Assembly (NCBI GenBank): GCA_037367405.1
Contig: JAZKJV010000388.1
Location: 496,001-560,000, forward strand
Reading direction: 5' to 3'
Source of the DNA: Ottelia alismoides
Taxonomy: Eukaryota > Streptophyta > Magnoliopsida > Alismatales > Hydrocharitaceae
Length of the DNA stretch: 64,000 nt
This document shows, one piece after another, positions 29,856 to 42,418 of the stretch; positions within the stretch are counted from its first letter, which is position 1, and every line of letters starts with the position of its first letter. Position numbers and translations under genes: made by a program. The notes under the pieces are model-generated. The model was given only the letters and a program-made list of their open reading frames with translations. It had not been told where the DNA came from and ran no database searches.

Positions 29856-31714
29856 TGATGAGAGACCTGAAGGCTAGGGTATAGGTGCTAAAGTGGTCGT
29901 TGCGACCCACACGATCAAGTCGGCTCAATCAAGAAAAATGAACCACTAATATCAATAAAATTAGATAAAACCAAAATAACGGTCCTGCTATTGGATTAAC
30001 CTGGTATAGCACCCAGGGTCGAACTCAAGGAGCACGGATTGGCCTTACGGCCTACGAAGTAGTAAAAAGGAATAAAACAAAAGAACAAAATATTTTTTAT
30101 GGTTTTTTAAATATTTTTATATTTTTTTGGATTTTTAATGGATTGAGAAAATAAGAAAAACAAAGAAAAACACACTTCAACAATATATTTAAGATACTAA
30201 AAATCAACCAAAAATTCAAACAAAAATATTTTATGTATTTTATATTTTTTAGTGTTTTTGGTGAATTTTTGAGAATTTTCTGATGTTTATCTAATTTTCT
30301 AAAAATAAAAAAGTGAAATAAACAGTGGGTACTGTCCAACCGAGCCAAAAAGCCCTAGATAAAATATCTAAGAGCCTCAAAATGGCCTGGAGGTAATTTT
30401 CCTGTAAAGAAGATGAAACAAGGAAAATTTAGGTACCACTTTTGTTATTTTTAGATTTTTAAATTATTTACTAGAATTTTTATAGGTTTTTGAGTGTTTT
30501 TAAGTTTTTAGTGATTTTCAGTAATGAAAAATAGCCAAAATTGGCTAGAAAATCAAACTAAGCAAGACAAATAGTGGGTAATTTTTATAGAATTTTAAAT
30601 GAGTTTTGATATTTTTTTGTGATTTTTCAAGTTAGACAAAAGCAAAAAGGAAGATTTTTGAATTTTTAAAAATATCAAATGAAATCAAAAATGTCCTCAA
30701 AAATCCACAAAAATTTTACATCATGGCAGGAGCCATGTGTCCAATTTTCGTTGGATTTGGAGGTGATTTGCTATTTTATTCAAAAATAAAGAGAGGGTAC
30801 TGTGCACAGGGACCAAAGTGCAAATACCCAAAAGTCTGGGGGGTCTGGAGCAAAATACCCAGCAAAACACGCGCCACGCGCGTGCCTGGGGCACTCAGGG
30901 ACCCAAATGTAATAAAAATAAGTCCCGAGGACTTATTGGTAACATGTACCAAAAGTCCAGGGGCCTATCTGCAAAACACCCAAAATATATCGCACATGCT
31001 CAAATAAACCACGCACAGGGGTATAAATGCAAATAGATAAAAGTTTTCATTCATTCAATAACATCCAGAACTACAGGGGTCTCTACTGCAAATAAACCAA
31101 AATATCACATGTCGATGCACGTGTCCACAACTGGCAGGGGTATAAATGCAAATAAAATAAAGCACAGGGTCCACTATGCAAATAGCCCTAAAACTAAACA
31201 ACTGACTTTAATATTTACAGGACTAAAATGAAATAAAAATAAAGACAGGGCCTAAGGGTAAATTACCCTTTATTATGTGGAGGGGTTGGATGGCTGCCAC
31301 GTGGCTGATCGAGCGGTCGAGGGCAGGTGGCACTCCAGCGCTGGTGTCCTCGGGCTGATCCAACGGTAACGGCCGAGCCACGTGTCAATCTAACGGCTGG
31401 GATCAGACTCCTCAGATCTGACGTCAAAGGGGGCTCCAGGAACGAACAGTCCGGATGGCGCCTGGAGCAGGAGGCTGATCCGACGGCGATGGAGGATGCT
31501 AGAAGAACAGGTGCCCAGCGAGACTCGCCGGGCTCGGGTGTGCGCTATGCTCCTCCTTGGAGCACTCTGATGGTCGGAGAAGAAAGCTGGGGTGCTCCTG
31601 CGTCTGCTGCGATGCTCCAATGATCGAGCCGAGCTCCGAGGAGCTCGGGCGAGGTCGGCGGAGCTGGGCCTCCTGGCCTGAATGACCGAAGCCCTCAGAT
31701 AGGCTCGGTAGCAC

Positions 31715-32025
31715 CTGCAAAATAGCTCAGGAGACTCGCGGGTCGAGGGCAAACTGCCTCGACCCGGTTAGGCGAAGTGGGGGTGAACTGTGGGTCGAAG
31801 CGGCGAGCTCCGGCGAAGGTGGTGGACGGAAGAGCTCGACTCCCAGCTCCTGTGCGAGCTGGGTTGGCTGGAGGGGTGAAGAAGGTGCGCGGGGAGATGG
31901 CGAAGGCGATGGTCGGTTCCGATGATCGAGCGGAGTGAAGGGATGGTCGGAATCGAAGATATGCGGCGGCGGCGCGATTTGGGCGTAAACGGAAATTAAA
32001 GGAAACAGGAAGCCTAAGGGGTTAC
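31715..32025 (-). other. Probable leader intron in C1 3' LTR (311 bp)
   Basis: Minus-strand donor CCACCCAG|GTAACCCC and acceptor GCTATTTTGCAG|GTGC. The position within the LTR corresponds to the 249-bp intron candidate of family A. The same pair is in the other LTR at 45790-46100. Confidence 0.45.
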
Positions 32026-32488
32026 CTGGGTGGTCGGAGAGACTAGGGAGGAGCTGCTGAAGCTCTTGGTCGTCGCCTCAAGGATCGTCTCGCTCCGAGG
32101 CTCGGAGCTCACGCGGGTGGCGGAGCTGCGGCGGCTGGGCTCGCCGGATCGATGGCCAAGCTCCCTCTCCTCGCTTCGACAGGTCGGGACGCAAGCTGTC
32201 ACTCTTGCGGGCGCTCTGGAGCTCACTGGGGGTGGAGGCAAGTGACCAAAGATGGAAATGGAGGTGGCGGAGCTCGACCTATATACGCTGGAGGGTCCGG
32301 GAAAACGAGCGCGGGTAGGGCACTCTGGAGCGCGGATCTCGAGGTGGATGCCCCGGCGAGGTTGACGGATATGACGTGAGCAATTCGGACCCGAGGTTTA
32401 GGCAAGGCATGATCGGGTTTGGTTGCGAAAAATCTGAGAAGATGGGTCGGGCAACACAGACCCGTGAGAAGTGGTACTGGGGGGGGGA

Positions 32489-32506
32489 GTTGACCGGGCG
32501 GTCAAC
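32489..32506. promoter_or_regulatory. W-box hairpin in C1 3' LTR
   Basis: GTTGACC-GGGC-GGTCAAC, two facing W-box cores, in the position that family A uses. A degenerate G-box (AACGTGG) lies nearby at about 32533. Confidence 0.5.
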
Positions 32507-33485
32507 ATCCCCAGGACCCAATGGAATTCGGCAACGTGGCTGGATCTTCAAGCACAAAATAAGGGTAGCTAGGGGCTGAATTTGCAAAAAGTTAAAACAT
32601 GAAAGATTTTTATTTTATTTTTTTTCTATTTTCTAATGATTTTTAATAATTTTTTAGAAATAAAAATAAGGTATATACATATTATGTAATACATAGGTAT
32701 ATGTACACTATTAGGGTTTTTGATTTTTTTTGATTTTTAATTATTATTTTTATGCAATTTATTCCTATTTTATATTTTATTTATTCATAGAATAAAATAA
32801 GGAATAAAAAGGTATTTTTATTTTATTTTTATTATTTATGTATATAGGTAAAATAAATATATATGTACATCTATATACATGGTATATGTACAATGTATTT
32901 TTGTATTTTTAATTTTGTTATTTTTATTTTGTTTTTGTTTTAATTGTTTTTATTTTATATTTTTACAATACATAACATAAAATATTTACAAAAATTATAA
33001 AAGTTAATTTTAAATATTTACATGGCTAAATAAATATGTATGTGAGTCTATGTACAAAGTGACTATACAAGAAATGTTTTTGCTTTCTTTTTTATTTTTA
33101 AATTTTTCTTTTGATTTTATATTTATAAATAGATACAAGTATTTACAAGCATAATTTAAGCTCTTTTATTGAGGAAAATACTTTTATTTATTTACATAGG
33201 TATTTACACACATGAGCCCCTATCTCCCTCTACTTTGGCTTTTATGCGGTCAGGCCCATGCTGAGCCCTCCCTTGGGTTAGGTTGCTCAATATTCATTCT
33301 AAATATTTCCCTCTTTTTCTTTTTGATCTTTATTCTTTTATTTTTGCACAAAAACATGCTAATTATAGGTTTTTACACAATGCATGCTTTTGGTAATTAT
33401 TCCTATTTACACATATCTACATGTATTTGCAAAGGTTTTTGTAGCTAAAATATAAGAATAAAGAGTGATGAATGAGTATTCATCA

Positions 33486-33498
33486 CCCCCCTATACTT
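33486..33498 (-). other. Polypurine tract of C1
   Basis: AAGTATAGGGGGG on the minus strand, directly before the 3' LTR start. Confidence 0.85.
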
Positions 33499-35576
33499 GA
33501 CTTTGCTAGTCCCTTAGCAAACACTTATTCGAAAAAGAAGTGAAAAAGAAAGAAAGACAAAGAAAAAGAGGATGCACATGGATCAAGGTTGATTATTAAA
33601 CTTGCCTTCATTAAATTGGGGTATGGAGCTCGATCAGATCTTTGGATTATTAGTGTGTCGGAACCTTATTTAGACTTAAGCTTAAAACTCAACATCCTCT
33701 AAGTTCCACTAATCTATAACCAAGACTCCTCAATGCTCCAGATCAGAACAAGTCATCAATCACAAACCCTGAAGACCATGAATCTTTTCTTATCCTGTGA
33801 ATGTGAGGTCTAAGCTCTCCACCTCAGAAATGGCAACTTGACAACCCTCCCCAACAAGGTAACTCTATGACCTTAGTCTGGCCACTCTTTCCTCGAGGAG
33901 CGGGGTATTCCCTTCTAAGTTCAAGTTCAACCGGCTCAAGAAGAGGAGGAAGAAGAGAATGGGTCAAGGCCAGTGTAGCCAAGTACCCTTGGGAGCTTGA
34001 CCAGTGTAGCCAAGTCTCCCTGCTGCAAGCTACAACAGGTGGAACATGAAACCAAGCTTTGCTTATTGTACTCTATATACATACTCTGGTGGGATTATCA
34101 TTTTCTATCAGACCCACCACTTTTTTGGAGTTATTTTCTTTTTGCACATTTTTTTTCAAGTGCATCTGTACAACATATACATGTGCAGCATATATACAAG
34201 GAGTTTTTCCTCTTGAGCCAGTAGACTATCCCTCTTTTGAAGCTTTATTGCAACCCACAACTCCCGTCGTTAGACTTCATGGCAACCAGACCAAGTTGAG
34301 ATGCACTTCCTTCACTAAAAGAAGAAGAGAGGTTCTGCCTAGAAGTACTACCCTCATATGCTACCCCAAGTCAAGGAAGACTGCCTCCTCACCACCTCAT
34401 CCGTGGAGAGCTCGGTGCATAGTGCTGGTGTCCAAGCAAAGCCATAATCTATATGAGTCATGTGTTGTTGTTAAGTGCTCTACTTAGGCTCATTGAGATG
34501 ACATGTGATCATAGCCTAGTGGACTCAAAGAATTGAGTCACCATGGACCTGAAAAGCCTTAAACCTAAGTCCTATAAGGTTCCTCTTAGAAGTTAGGTGG
34601 ATTAAGATCTTAATCAAGCTCCATTTCTCAATTTGATTCCAGGCTAGTTTAAATGTCAACTATCATCCAGAAAAACTATATACATATGTACAAAAGATGC
34701 TTATTTACACACATTTTACAATCATGCAAAATTTTTGAAAAATGTTTCAAAATCATGAATGGATGATGCATGAAGTGCAAGTTTTGCAAAAAGGTATTTA
34801 CACACATTTACACAAGATTTTTGCAAACTTTTGATTTTCAAAACATTTTGGAAAAATTTTGTACTATATGCATAATTTTGATAAGAAAATATTTACACAA
34901 ACTTTACACAAAAGATTTTTGAAATCATTTTTACAAAAATAATTTGTACACTAGATATTTATGTGCAAATAAATAAAAGAATGTTATGTACATGAAAATT
35001 TTTTAATTTTTGTGGTTTTTAGTCATTTTATTTATTAACACACTCACACAAAATACGAGTTATGGCTAAAGTATATATGAAATATATACACACCCCCCTA
35101 TACTTAGCTCGAACGATGTCCTCAGAGTCAAGAGCGATGAAGAAGACATAACTCGTACTAGGTATAGGGAAGTGAAAAGAAAGTCTATATACAAAGACGA
35201 ATGAGTGAAAAGTCAAGAGGATCTCGGGTCTTCCCCCTATACTTAGGATTAAATAATCCTAAGTATAACAGGCTGTATACTAAGGGAAAAACCGAGTGAA
35301 GAATGTACAGGGTCTACCCCCCCTATACTTAGGGTGAAAGATCCCTAAGTATAGGCAGCAAAACAGGGGCAGGCATAAACAAAAGAAATACCCAAACGGT
35401 CTCACATCCCCCCTATACTTAGGGTAAAGTGCACCCTAAGTATAGCATAATCACAAGATGAAGAAAGGGATGTGGGACTAAAGAATGTAGCGATATGGAC
35501 AGCTGGATCTATACAAGGCGGAAGATCAGTGAAACTCAGGCGTGAGATGCATTAGATGTGAGTCAAAGACCACATC
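33499..35576 (-). other. C1 post-pol 3' untranslated region
   Basis: Block order matches A2 and N1. The paired CTTGGCTACACTGG copies are at about 33971-34014 in inverse sense, followed by the AT-rich TTTGAAA section (34680-35040) and the hairpin array. No ORF is supported. Confidence 0.8.
35054..35445 (-). promoter_or_regulatory. C1 post-pol hairpin array
   Basis: In element order, H1 is 35445-35408 (stem ending GGGT/ACCC), H2 35354-35317, H3 35269-35232 and H4 35166-35093. The distal arm at 35054-35064 is complementary to 35147-35157. H1 has two base pairs changed relative to A2 (GGAC/GTCC) with pairing kept. Confidence 0.7.
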
Positions 35577-38500
35577 TCACGCAAAATGAATAGGGGCAAG
35601 ATCAGCGACCCGCGGCTCATGATCTAAAAATGGTTTGAGCCGCTGGCCGTTTACTCGAAAGGTACTCTCAGAAGACAACTCAGATATGTCAATGCTACCG
35701 TTGTCGTGTACCTTTCTGACCAAGTAGGGTCCCTTCCATTTGCTCTGTAGCTTCCCTGGAAATAGACGTAGCCTCGCATCAAACAGCCATACTCTCTGTC
35801 CAATCTCAAAATGCTTGTGGCTGATATGAGAATCATGCCACTCCTTCACTTTCTCCTTATAATGTAGGCTGTTTGAGAATGCTATATCTCAAAGCTCCTC
35901 CAGGGCTGCTAACTCTGCCCTCCTCTGGTCTCCCATACCATCTGGATCCATAAGAATATCTGTGACTGCCCAAAGTGACTTGTGCCTCAGCTCAACAGGT
36001 AAATGGCACGGCTTGCCATATACGAGGCGAAAGGGAGATGTGCCCAATGGTGTCTTGAAAGACGTCCTATATGCCCACAAGACCGAGTCCAAAAGCTGTG
36101 ACCAATCCTTTCGGTCAGGGCGGACGACTTTCTGCAATATAGTCTTGATCTCCCTATTCGACACCTCGGCTAGACCATTCGTCTGTGGATGGTAAGGTGT
36201 AGCAACACGATGGTCTATACCGAACTCGCTAGCAAGGGCCTTCACCTGGTCGTTGATGAAGTGAGATCCCCCATCAGAAATCAGAACTCATGGAACCCCG
36301 AACCGCGTGATGATGTGCTTCCTCAAAAATCTGCAAACTGTCCTCGCATCAGCGGCTCGGGTGGGGATGGCCTCCACCCAACGACTAACATAATCAACGG
36401 CCAACAGAATGTACTCGAATCCCTGACTCTTAGGGAATGGACCCATGAAATCGATGCCCCATGCATCAAAAACCTCACAGAAGTGAATGGGCTGCATCGG
36501 CATCATATCACGCTGTCCACAAGTGCCCATCCTCTGACAGTCAGTACACCTCTTCACGAACTCATCTGAGTCCTTGAAGAGAGTAGGCCACCACAAGCCG
36601 GATTGGAGCACTTTCTATGCCGTTCTCCTCCCAGAATGATGTCCTCCTGCCTCAAGCTTGTGGCAGTAAGTGAGGACGCTATGGTGTTCCTCCTGAGGAA
36701 TACACCGACGCCAGACGCTATCCCCTCCTTCGTGGTAAAGGATGGGATCCTCCCAGTGGTAAGATTTGGCCTTCGCAAGGAAGGTCTCAAGCCTCTGCCT
36801 GGGCCAATCTTGTGGGACTTTCCCAGCAACGAGAAAGTTCACAATATCGGCGTACCACGGGAGCGAGGCGATAGCAAGGATCGCCTCATCTGGGAAGGTA
36901 TCTCGAATAGGGTCAATCTTCTCAGTCTCCTCAAGCTGCTCTAAACGGGAGAGATGATCCGCCACCACATTCTTGACTCCAGGCTTATCCTTGATCTCAA
37001 TGTCGAACTCCTGGAGTAGAAGGATCCATCTAGTCAATCTGGCCTTGGCATCCTTCTTTGCCATGAGGTACCTGATGGCGGTGTGATCTGTGTACAAAGT
37101 CACTCTAGATCCGATGATATACGATCTGAACTTATCCAGGGCAAACACTACGGCTAGCATCTCCTTCTCTGTGACCGTGTAATTCCGCTGGGCGGAATCC
37201 AATGTGCGGCTAGCGTAGTGGATAGCAAAGGGGACTCCATCCCTCCTCTGTCCCAGCACTGCCCCCACGGCAAAATCGGAGGCATCCGTCATGATCTCGA
37301 ATGGGAGAGACCAATCAGGCGGCTGAAGGACAGGAGCCTCAATCACGCACTGCTGGAGAGTCGTGAAGGACGAAAGACACTTGTCATCGACAAGGAACTC
37401 GATGTCTTTCGTCAAGAGGTCAGTCAACGGCCGGGCAATCCTGCTGAAATCCTGAATGAATCTCCTATAAAATCCAACGTGCCCCAGGAATGACCGTAGC
37501 TGCCTCAAATTGGACGGCGGTGCGAGTTTTCTAATGACATCAACCTTGGCCGGATCCACCTCCATGCCCCTGTTGGAGATGATGTGGCCAAGCACCGTCC
37601 CTTGAGTCACCATGAAGTGACTCCTCTCCCAAGATAGCACCAAATGGTACTCAATACATCGCTGGAGTACTCGGTCTAGGCAATCAAGATAGGAGTCGAA
37701 TCCGTCGCCGTAGACCGAGAAATCGTCCATGAAGATCTCTAAACACTCGCCTACCATGTCCGAAAAGATCGACATCATGCACCTCTGAAAAGTCGCAGGG
37801 GGATTGCATAGCCCAAATGGCATGCGTCGAAAAGCATATGTGCCGAAGGGACAGGTAAAGGTGGTCTTCTCCTGATCCTCAGGAGCGATGGCCACCTGGT
37901 TGTAACCTGAGTACCCATCCAGGAAGCAATAATGCCTCTTCCCTGCCAGTCTCTCAATGATCTGGTCAATAAAAGGCAGGGGGAAATGGTCCTTCTTGGT
38001 GGCCTGGTTGAGTCACCTGTAGTCAACGCAGACCCTCCAAGAGGTGGGTACTCGTGTAGCGATCTCCTCTCCCGACTCACTGATCACAGTCGTGATGCTC
38101 GTCTTCTTGGGCACCACATGCAAGGGGCTAACCCACTTGGAGTCGGAAATGGGATAAATAAAACCTGCACCCCACCATTTTGATATTTCCTTCATCACGA
38201 CCTCTCTCAGGTTGGGGTTCAGTCGCCGCTGGAACTCACGCGATGGCTTCGCCCCCTCCTCGAGATAGATATGGTGGGAGCACACTGATGGACTAATCCC
38301 ATGGAGATCTGCTACGCTCCATCCGATCGCCTTGCGGTTCTTTTCAAGAACCCCCATCAAACAGGATTCCTGCTCTCCAGTCAAATCGGCGGAGATGATG
38401 ACTGGGTACATCTCTGGCTCGCCCGCAAGGAATCGATACTTCAGCGAAGTAGGGAGCGGCTTCAGCTCTGGAAGGCTGGGTGCTGGCAAATCTGGCCGCG

Positions 38501-38723
38501 GAAGAAAATGAGTGAATGCTGCTAAGTCTGCCAAATCTGCCTGGGAGAAAGAAAGCGAGCTCTCGCAATCTGGATCTGGAGAAGGCTGCTCAACTGTGCT
38601 GTCTCTGATCTGCTCTGCATCTACCTCCTCCTCGTTTGTCGGCTCAAGTGGACTCAGGTCTGGCATCTGATCCTCGTAATCTGCCCAATCAGACTCTGAA
38701 TCCGAGGGATCTGTATCAACCGC

Positions 38724-38768
38724 GGTGGCATCAGTACCACCGTAACACAAGATGGCCTCAGCACCACC
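38724..38768 (-). repeat. Two extra coding hairpins in the C1 protease-RT linker
   Basis: 38724-38741 and 38751-38768 on the minus strand read GGTGGTACTGATGCCACC and GGTGGTGCTGAGGCCATC (GGTDAT, GGAEAI). They share the motif of the six units at 39896-40096 but lie about 1.1 kb downstream. A2 has only a decayed counterpart (VMSGADEF). Confidence 0.55.
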
Positions 38769-39895
38769 ATCACTGATAGTCGTGTCGCGATCAAGGACCG
38801 GCTCTGCTGTCTCTGTGGTATCCTGAACCAGGGCTGTGCTCTCCAGACTCTCCTCTGCTATCATCTCAGCATCAGCTGTATCTGAAAATGAGAGGATGGC
38901 CTGTGCTGCAGGATCTGCCCATGCTGCCTCGTCATCAGTGATCACAAAATCACAGTCCTGGTGGATGTCTGGCTCTGCGTCTGTCAACTGCTCTGAATCG
39001 GTGCTGGCCTCTGAGCGTGCTCTCTCTCTCTAGCTATGTAGTCCTCGACCGTCTCTATTTGTATACTCTTGCCCTCGACGCGAAAGTATACCTTCCCGCT
39101 ATCATGATCAGTCACCGCCTTGGCTGTGGCCAAGAACGGACGACCGAGGATGATGGGGGTATCGACCACTGAATCAGGGATCTCCATGTCCAACACTACG
39201 AAGTCCACGGGGAATTTCAGGCCCTGAATCGTGACGATAACGTCTCGCAACAACCCCTACAGACTCTTGACAGATCGATCAGCAAACTGAAGGACTGTCC
39301 TGCTCTGTCGAAGAGTTCCCAACTCGAAGCGATCGAGAAGGGCTGCCGGAAGTAGGTTGATCGACGACCCGCTATCTAATAGAGTCCGGTCGAACCTCTG
39401 CTCACTAATCTGGCATCTGACATACGGGGCCCCTGAATCTGGCCTCTTGGCTGGCAGACGGTTCTGGATCGCAAAACACGTGGCTTTCGTCAGCACATGA
39501 ATATCTGAAGTGTGGTTCCTCCTCCTCCTCCTGACTGTGGTCCTATCTCTCAAAGATCGCTGAAGAAGGGGGATGTGCTGCAAAGCCTCCTGGAGGGTCA
39601 GCTGGATGTGGAATCTATCGATCATGCTCTGACTGAACTCCTCCTGCTCTCTCTTTTTTGGATCATTTTCTTTTTTCTTCCTCTTCCCCATCTGAAGGGC
39701 TCTAGGGAAGGGGATCACAGGGTCCTTCGCAGATGAAGGACTAGGAAAAGGCCTAGACGACTCGACGGCCGGATCCACACATACATCACTCACCACAGTG
39801 GGACCAGAAGAGACTAAAATTTTTCCTTTATTCAAAATAGAGTTCTGAGATACAGTAACATGAGGAAAGACAACATCTCTATCAAAACGAACACT

Positions 39896-40096
39896 GGTGG
39901 CCTCAGTACCACCTCTGGCTGGCTCTGCTGCTGGACGTCTTGCGGCATCAGTACCACGGGCTGGCTCGGCTAAACTGGTGGCGTCAGTACCACCTCCTCG
40001 AACTGGTGAAGCGGCGGCCTCAGTACCGCCGGTGGAATCAGCATCCTTGGTGGCATCAGTGCCACCATCGTCATCTGGAGCGGCCTCAGTACCGCT
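39896..40096 (-). repeat. Six coding hairpins in C1 gag-pol
   Basis: Units on the minus strand are 40096-40079, 40066-40049, 40030-40013, 39994-39977, 39958-39941 and 39913-39896. They encode SGTEAA, GGTDAT, GGTEAA, GGTDAT, RGTDAA and GGTEAT, the same alternating order as in A2. In the third unit the leading glycine uses GGC instead of GGT, which restores pairing with GCC-GCC. Confidence 0.65.
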
Positions 40097-42418
40097 CTCC
40101 TCCTCCTCATGTGGCGCCCTGGAAGTATCCTCGTGGTGTAGCTCAGATGAGGCGCCGCCGCCTGCTGGTGTCCTACCGCTCCTAAGTGTAACAAAATCAG
40201 CATCAAATAGATCCGAAGATGTATCATCAAATGGGTCACTAGGAGTGGCATGCTCAGTAGAAACTACATGCTCAGACTTCCTCTTGAGGTTGTTCGGGTT
40301 CAGCTCGATCTGTGCAGGAATGGCGGCATTCCCTCTCACCAGGTCCCGCATCTCCTGGTGGAACTCGTCCATCTCCTGTCTAAATGTGGCCTGCTGATCC
40401 GTGAGGAGGCGGGCGATGTCATCCAAGGCGGGGCTCTCCTGGGAACCCGACGGGTAGCCTCTCTGGTGCTGAGGCTGCTGGAACTGCTGGTGGTGCTGCT
40501 GAGAGGGGTAGGAAGAGGGATGTTGCTGGTATGCTGGGTGAGCCTGCTGCTCACGTCTCCACGACTGTCCCTGCTGTTGATAGGGACGAGGGACGAAGGA
40601 TGATGGCTGGTGTGACTGATAAGCTGGGGGCTGCTGCTGCGGCTGGTGATCTCTCTGCTGGGAGTACTGCCCTCCCTGACCGGTTGGCTGCTGCTGGGGC
40701 TGGGTACCTCCACTCCCCCACCTGAATCCGGGATGGTCTCGTCGGATCCCAGGCTGGGGGCGGTCATACCAAATCCCGTTGACATCCATCAACGGCTCTG
40801 CATCATAGGGGGCTGGCGAGAGTACTGCCAGAGGCTGATCCGGCTGGTAGACCACCATCTGCATGTCTGGAGATGGTGGGGACTGGTAGGCGGGCTGCGG
40901 CTGCTGGTACGGCTCCGCCTGTACAAGATGAAACTGTCTAGGCTGCTGTAGGGAGCTGGAGCGCTGGGACGAGCTGTTGCTGCCGCCGGAGTCGCCTCGC
41001 GACTGAAGACGGGGCTGTGAAGCCGTCTGTGCCTCCTGGAGACACATGGGCTGGGTCTTCATGTCGCTCGGAGTCTGTGCCATCTGCTCCATCTGCGTGA
41101 TGCTCTGGCACTGCTTCTTCTCAATCAGCTCCATGCGGTCCAACTTCTCGCTGATGATACCCATGTCCGCAGCGGACGACTCTGCCTGTGCTGCTGCGAC
41201 TGCGGACGAACTAGATGGACCTGCATCGACCCGTGCTATCCGCTGGTACTGCACGGGTCCTGGCTGCTGTTGGGGTCTCTGTGTGTACAACCGGGTCTGG
41301 GACATCACCATGTAATTCTCGGCCATCTCCTCGTAGATGGCCCAGACCTGGTCGTGGTCCTTGGCAAAGTAGGACCCGCCGCAAGAAGCGTTCACCAGAC
41401 CCTGGAGTTCTGGTGTCAACCCGCTGAAGAAGCTCTGAACTAGGTTCGGCTTGGAAATGTCGTGGTACGGGCATCTGTCTGTGAGCTCTCGGAACCTCTC
41501 CCATGCCTCGTGAAACTGCTCGTTGGGGAGCATGGAGAAGTTGCTGATCAGGGCCCTCGCTGCATTCGTCCGCCCGAGTGGATAGTACTTGTTCAAGTAC
41601 TCGGTGCGGAGCTGCTCCCAGGTGTAAACAAACCTCCCTAAATGCTTCAGCCAGGTGGCTACTCTGTCAGCTAAGGAGAAGGGGAAGGCGATCATCCTGA
41701 TCGTGTCCTGGTCCACCTGACGGTCGTGGACAGTGCTGCATATCATCAAGAACTCCTGGAGGTGGAGATGGGGCTCCTCTGTCGCGAGTCCGTGGAAGCG
41801 GGGGAGTAGCTGCAAAGTGTTCGGGGGGAACTTGAAGTCCCCCACGATCGCTGGAAGTACTACCCAGTGATGCGTCAGCGTCGACCCGGGGTTGTGTAAC
41901 TCCCGCATCGGTCTCGGTGGTCCTCCGGCCGCTCCCGCGGCGGCTGCCGCTGCTGCTGCATCCGCATCATCTAGGATCCTCGGTCCCTCTCTCCTCTGCT
42001 CTCGCTCTGCTCTCTCTGCTCGCATCTGCTCCATCTCTCTCCTCATGTCAATCATGAACGCTCCCTGATCCCTCAGCTGCTGCTGGACTGTCTCCAACGA
42101 GGCGATCAGGGTGGAGTTGATCGCTCCCTGATCCAATACGAAGTGCTCAGGCTGACGGGAACGATCCTCAGAACTGCCGGCCATGTCGTCTGCTGCAAAA
42201 TCAAATGAGCCCAACTCAGGTGCTGTCAAATCTATCAATCTCTCCTCGGGCTCATGTCTCTCAGGTCCGAAAGAAAGGGGGTCGAGGGGGAACAGGGCGG
42301 AGTCGTACTCGGGCTCGGAGAGCTGGTCTTGGCTCTCGCGGGCCAACCTAGATGACTGGGTGGACGTGCCCGAAAGCGGTGCAGCCAGAGGCTGCCTAAG
42401 AGAGCGTCGACCCATCAT

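Larger units (their letters stand above)
29856..33485 (-). repeat. C1 3' LTR (3630 bp)
   Basis: On the minus strand it begins TGATGAATACTCATTCATCA, an 8-bp inverted repeat around four bases, and ends ...CTCATCA at 29856. It includes AT-rich U3 (32590-33480), a GC-rich section (31270-32570), periodic sequence (30800-31250) and U5. Frames in the GC-rich part are not conserved as proteins. Confidence 0.9.
35577..42418 (-). pseudogene. gag-pol: C1 gag-pol, disabled by five stops and one frameshift
   Basis: Homologous end to end to the A2 polyprotein, starting MMGRRSLR at 42418 (an in-frame ATG lies at 42466). Gag core (PRFHGLATEEPHLHLQEF), Q/P-rich segment, protease [16 protein letters not shown], RNase H and integrase are all recognisable. 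Stops end at 39257 (just after the protease), 38013 (inside VDYR-RLN of RT), 36615 (integrase zinc region), 36288 (just before the second integrase Asp) and 35889 (C-terminal part). One frameshift lies near 38990-39030. The stops at 38013, 36288 and 35889 are TGA where A2 has an arginine codon, and 36615 is TAG where A2 has CAG. All four fit C-to-T change. It is not expected to make working enzymes. Confidence 0.9.

Noticed and set aside
31327..32587. Multiple GC-rich frames, repeated near 45402-46718
   Set aside because: C1 LTR leader sequence. The two copies differ by frame-altering changes and no domain is recognisable.
36189..36569. Plus-strand frames over the C1 integrase region (also 39512-40951)
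   Set aside because: Shadows of the gag-pol pseudogene on the opposite strand.
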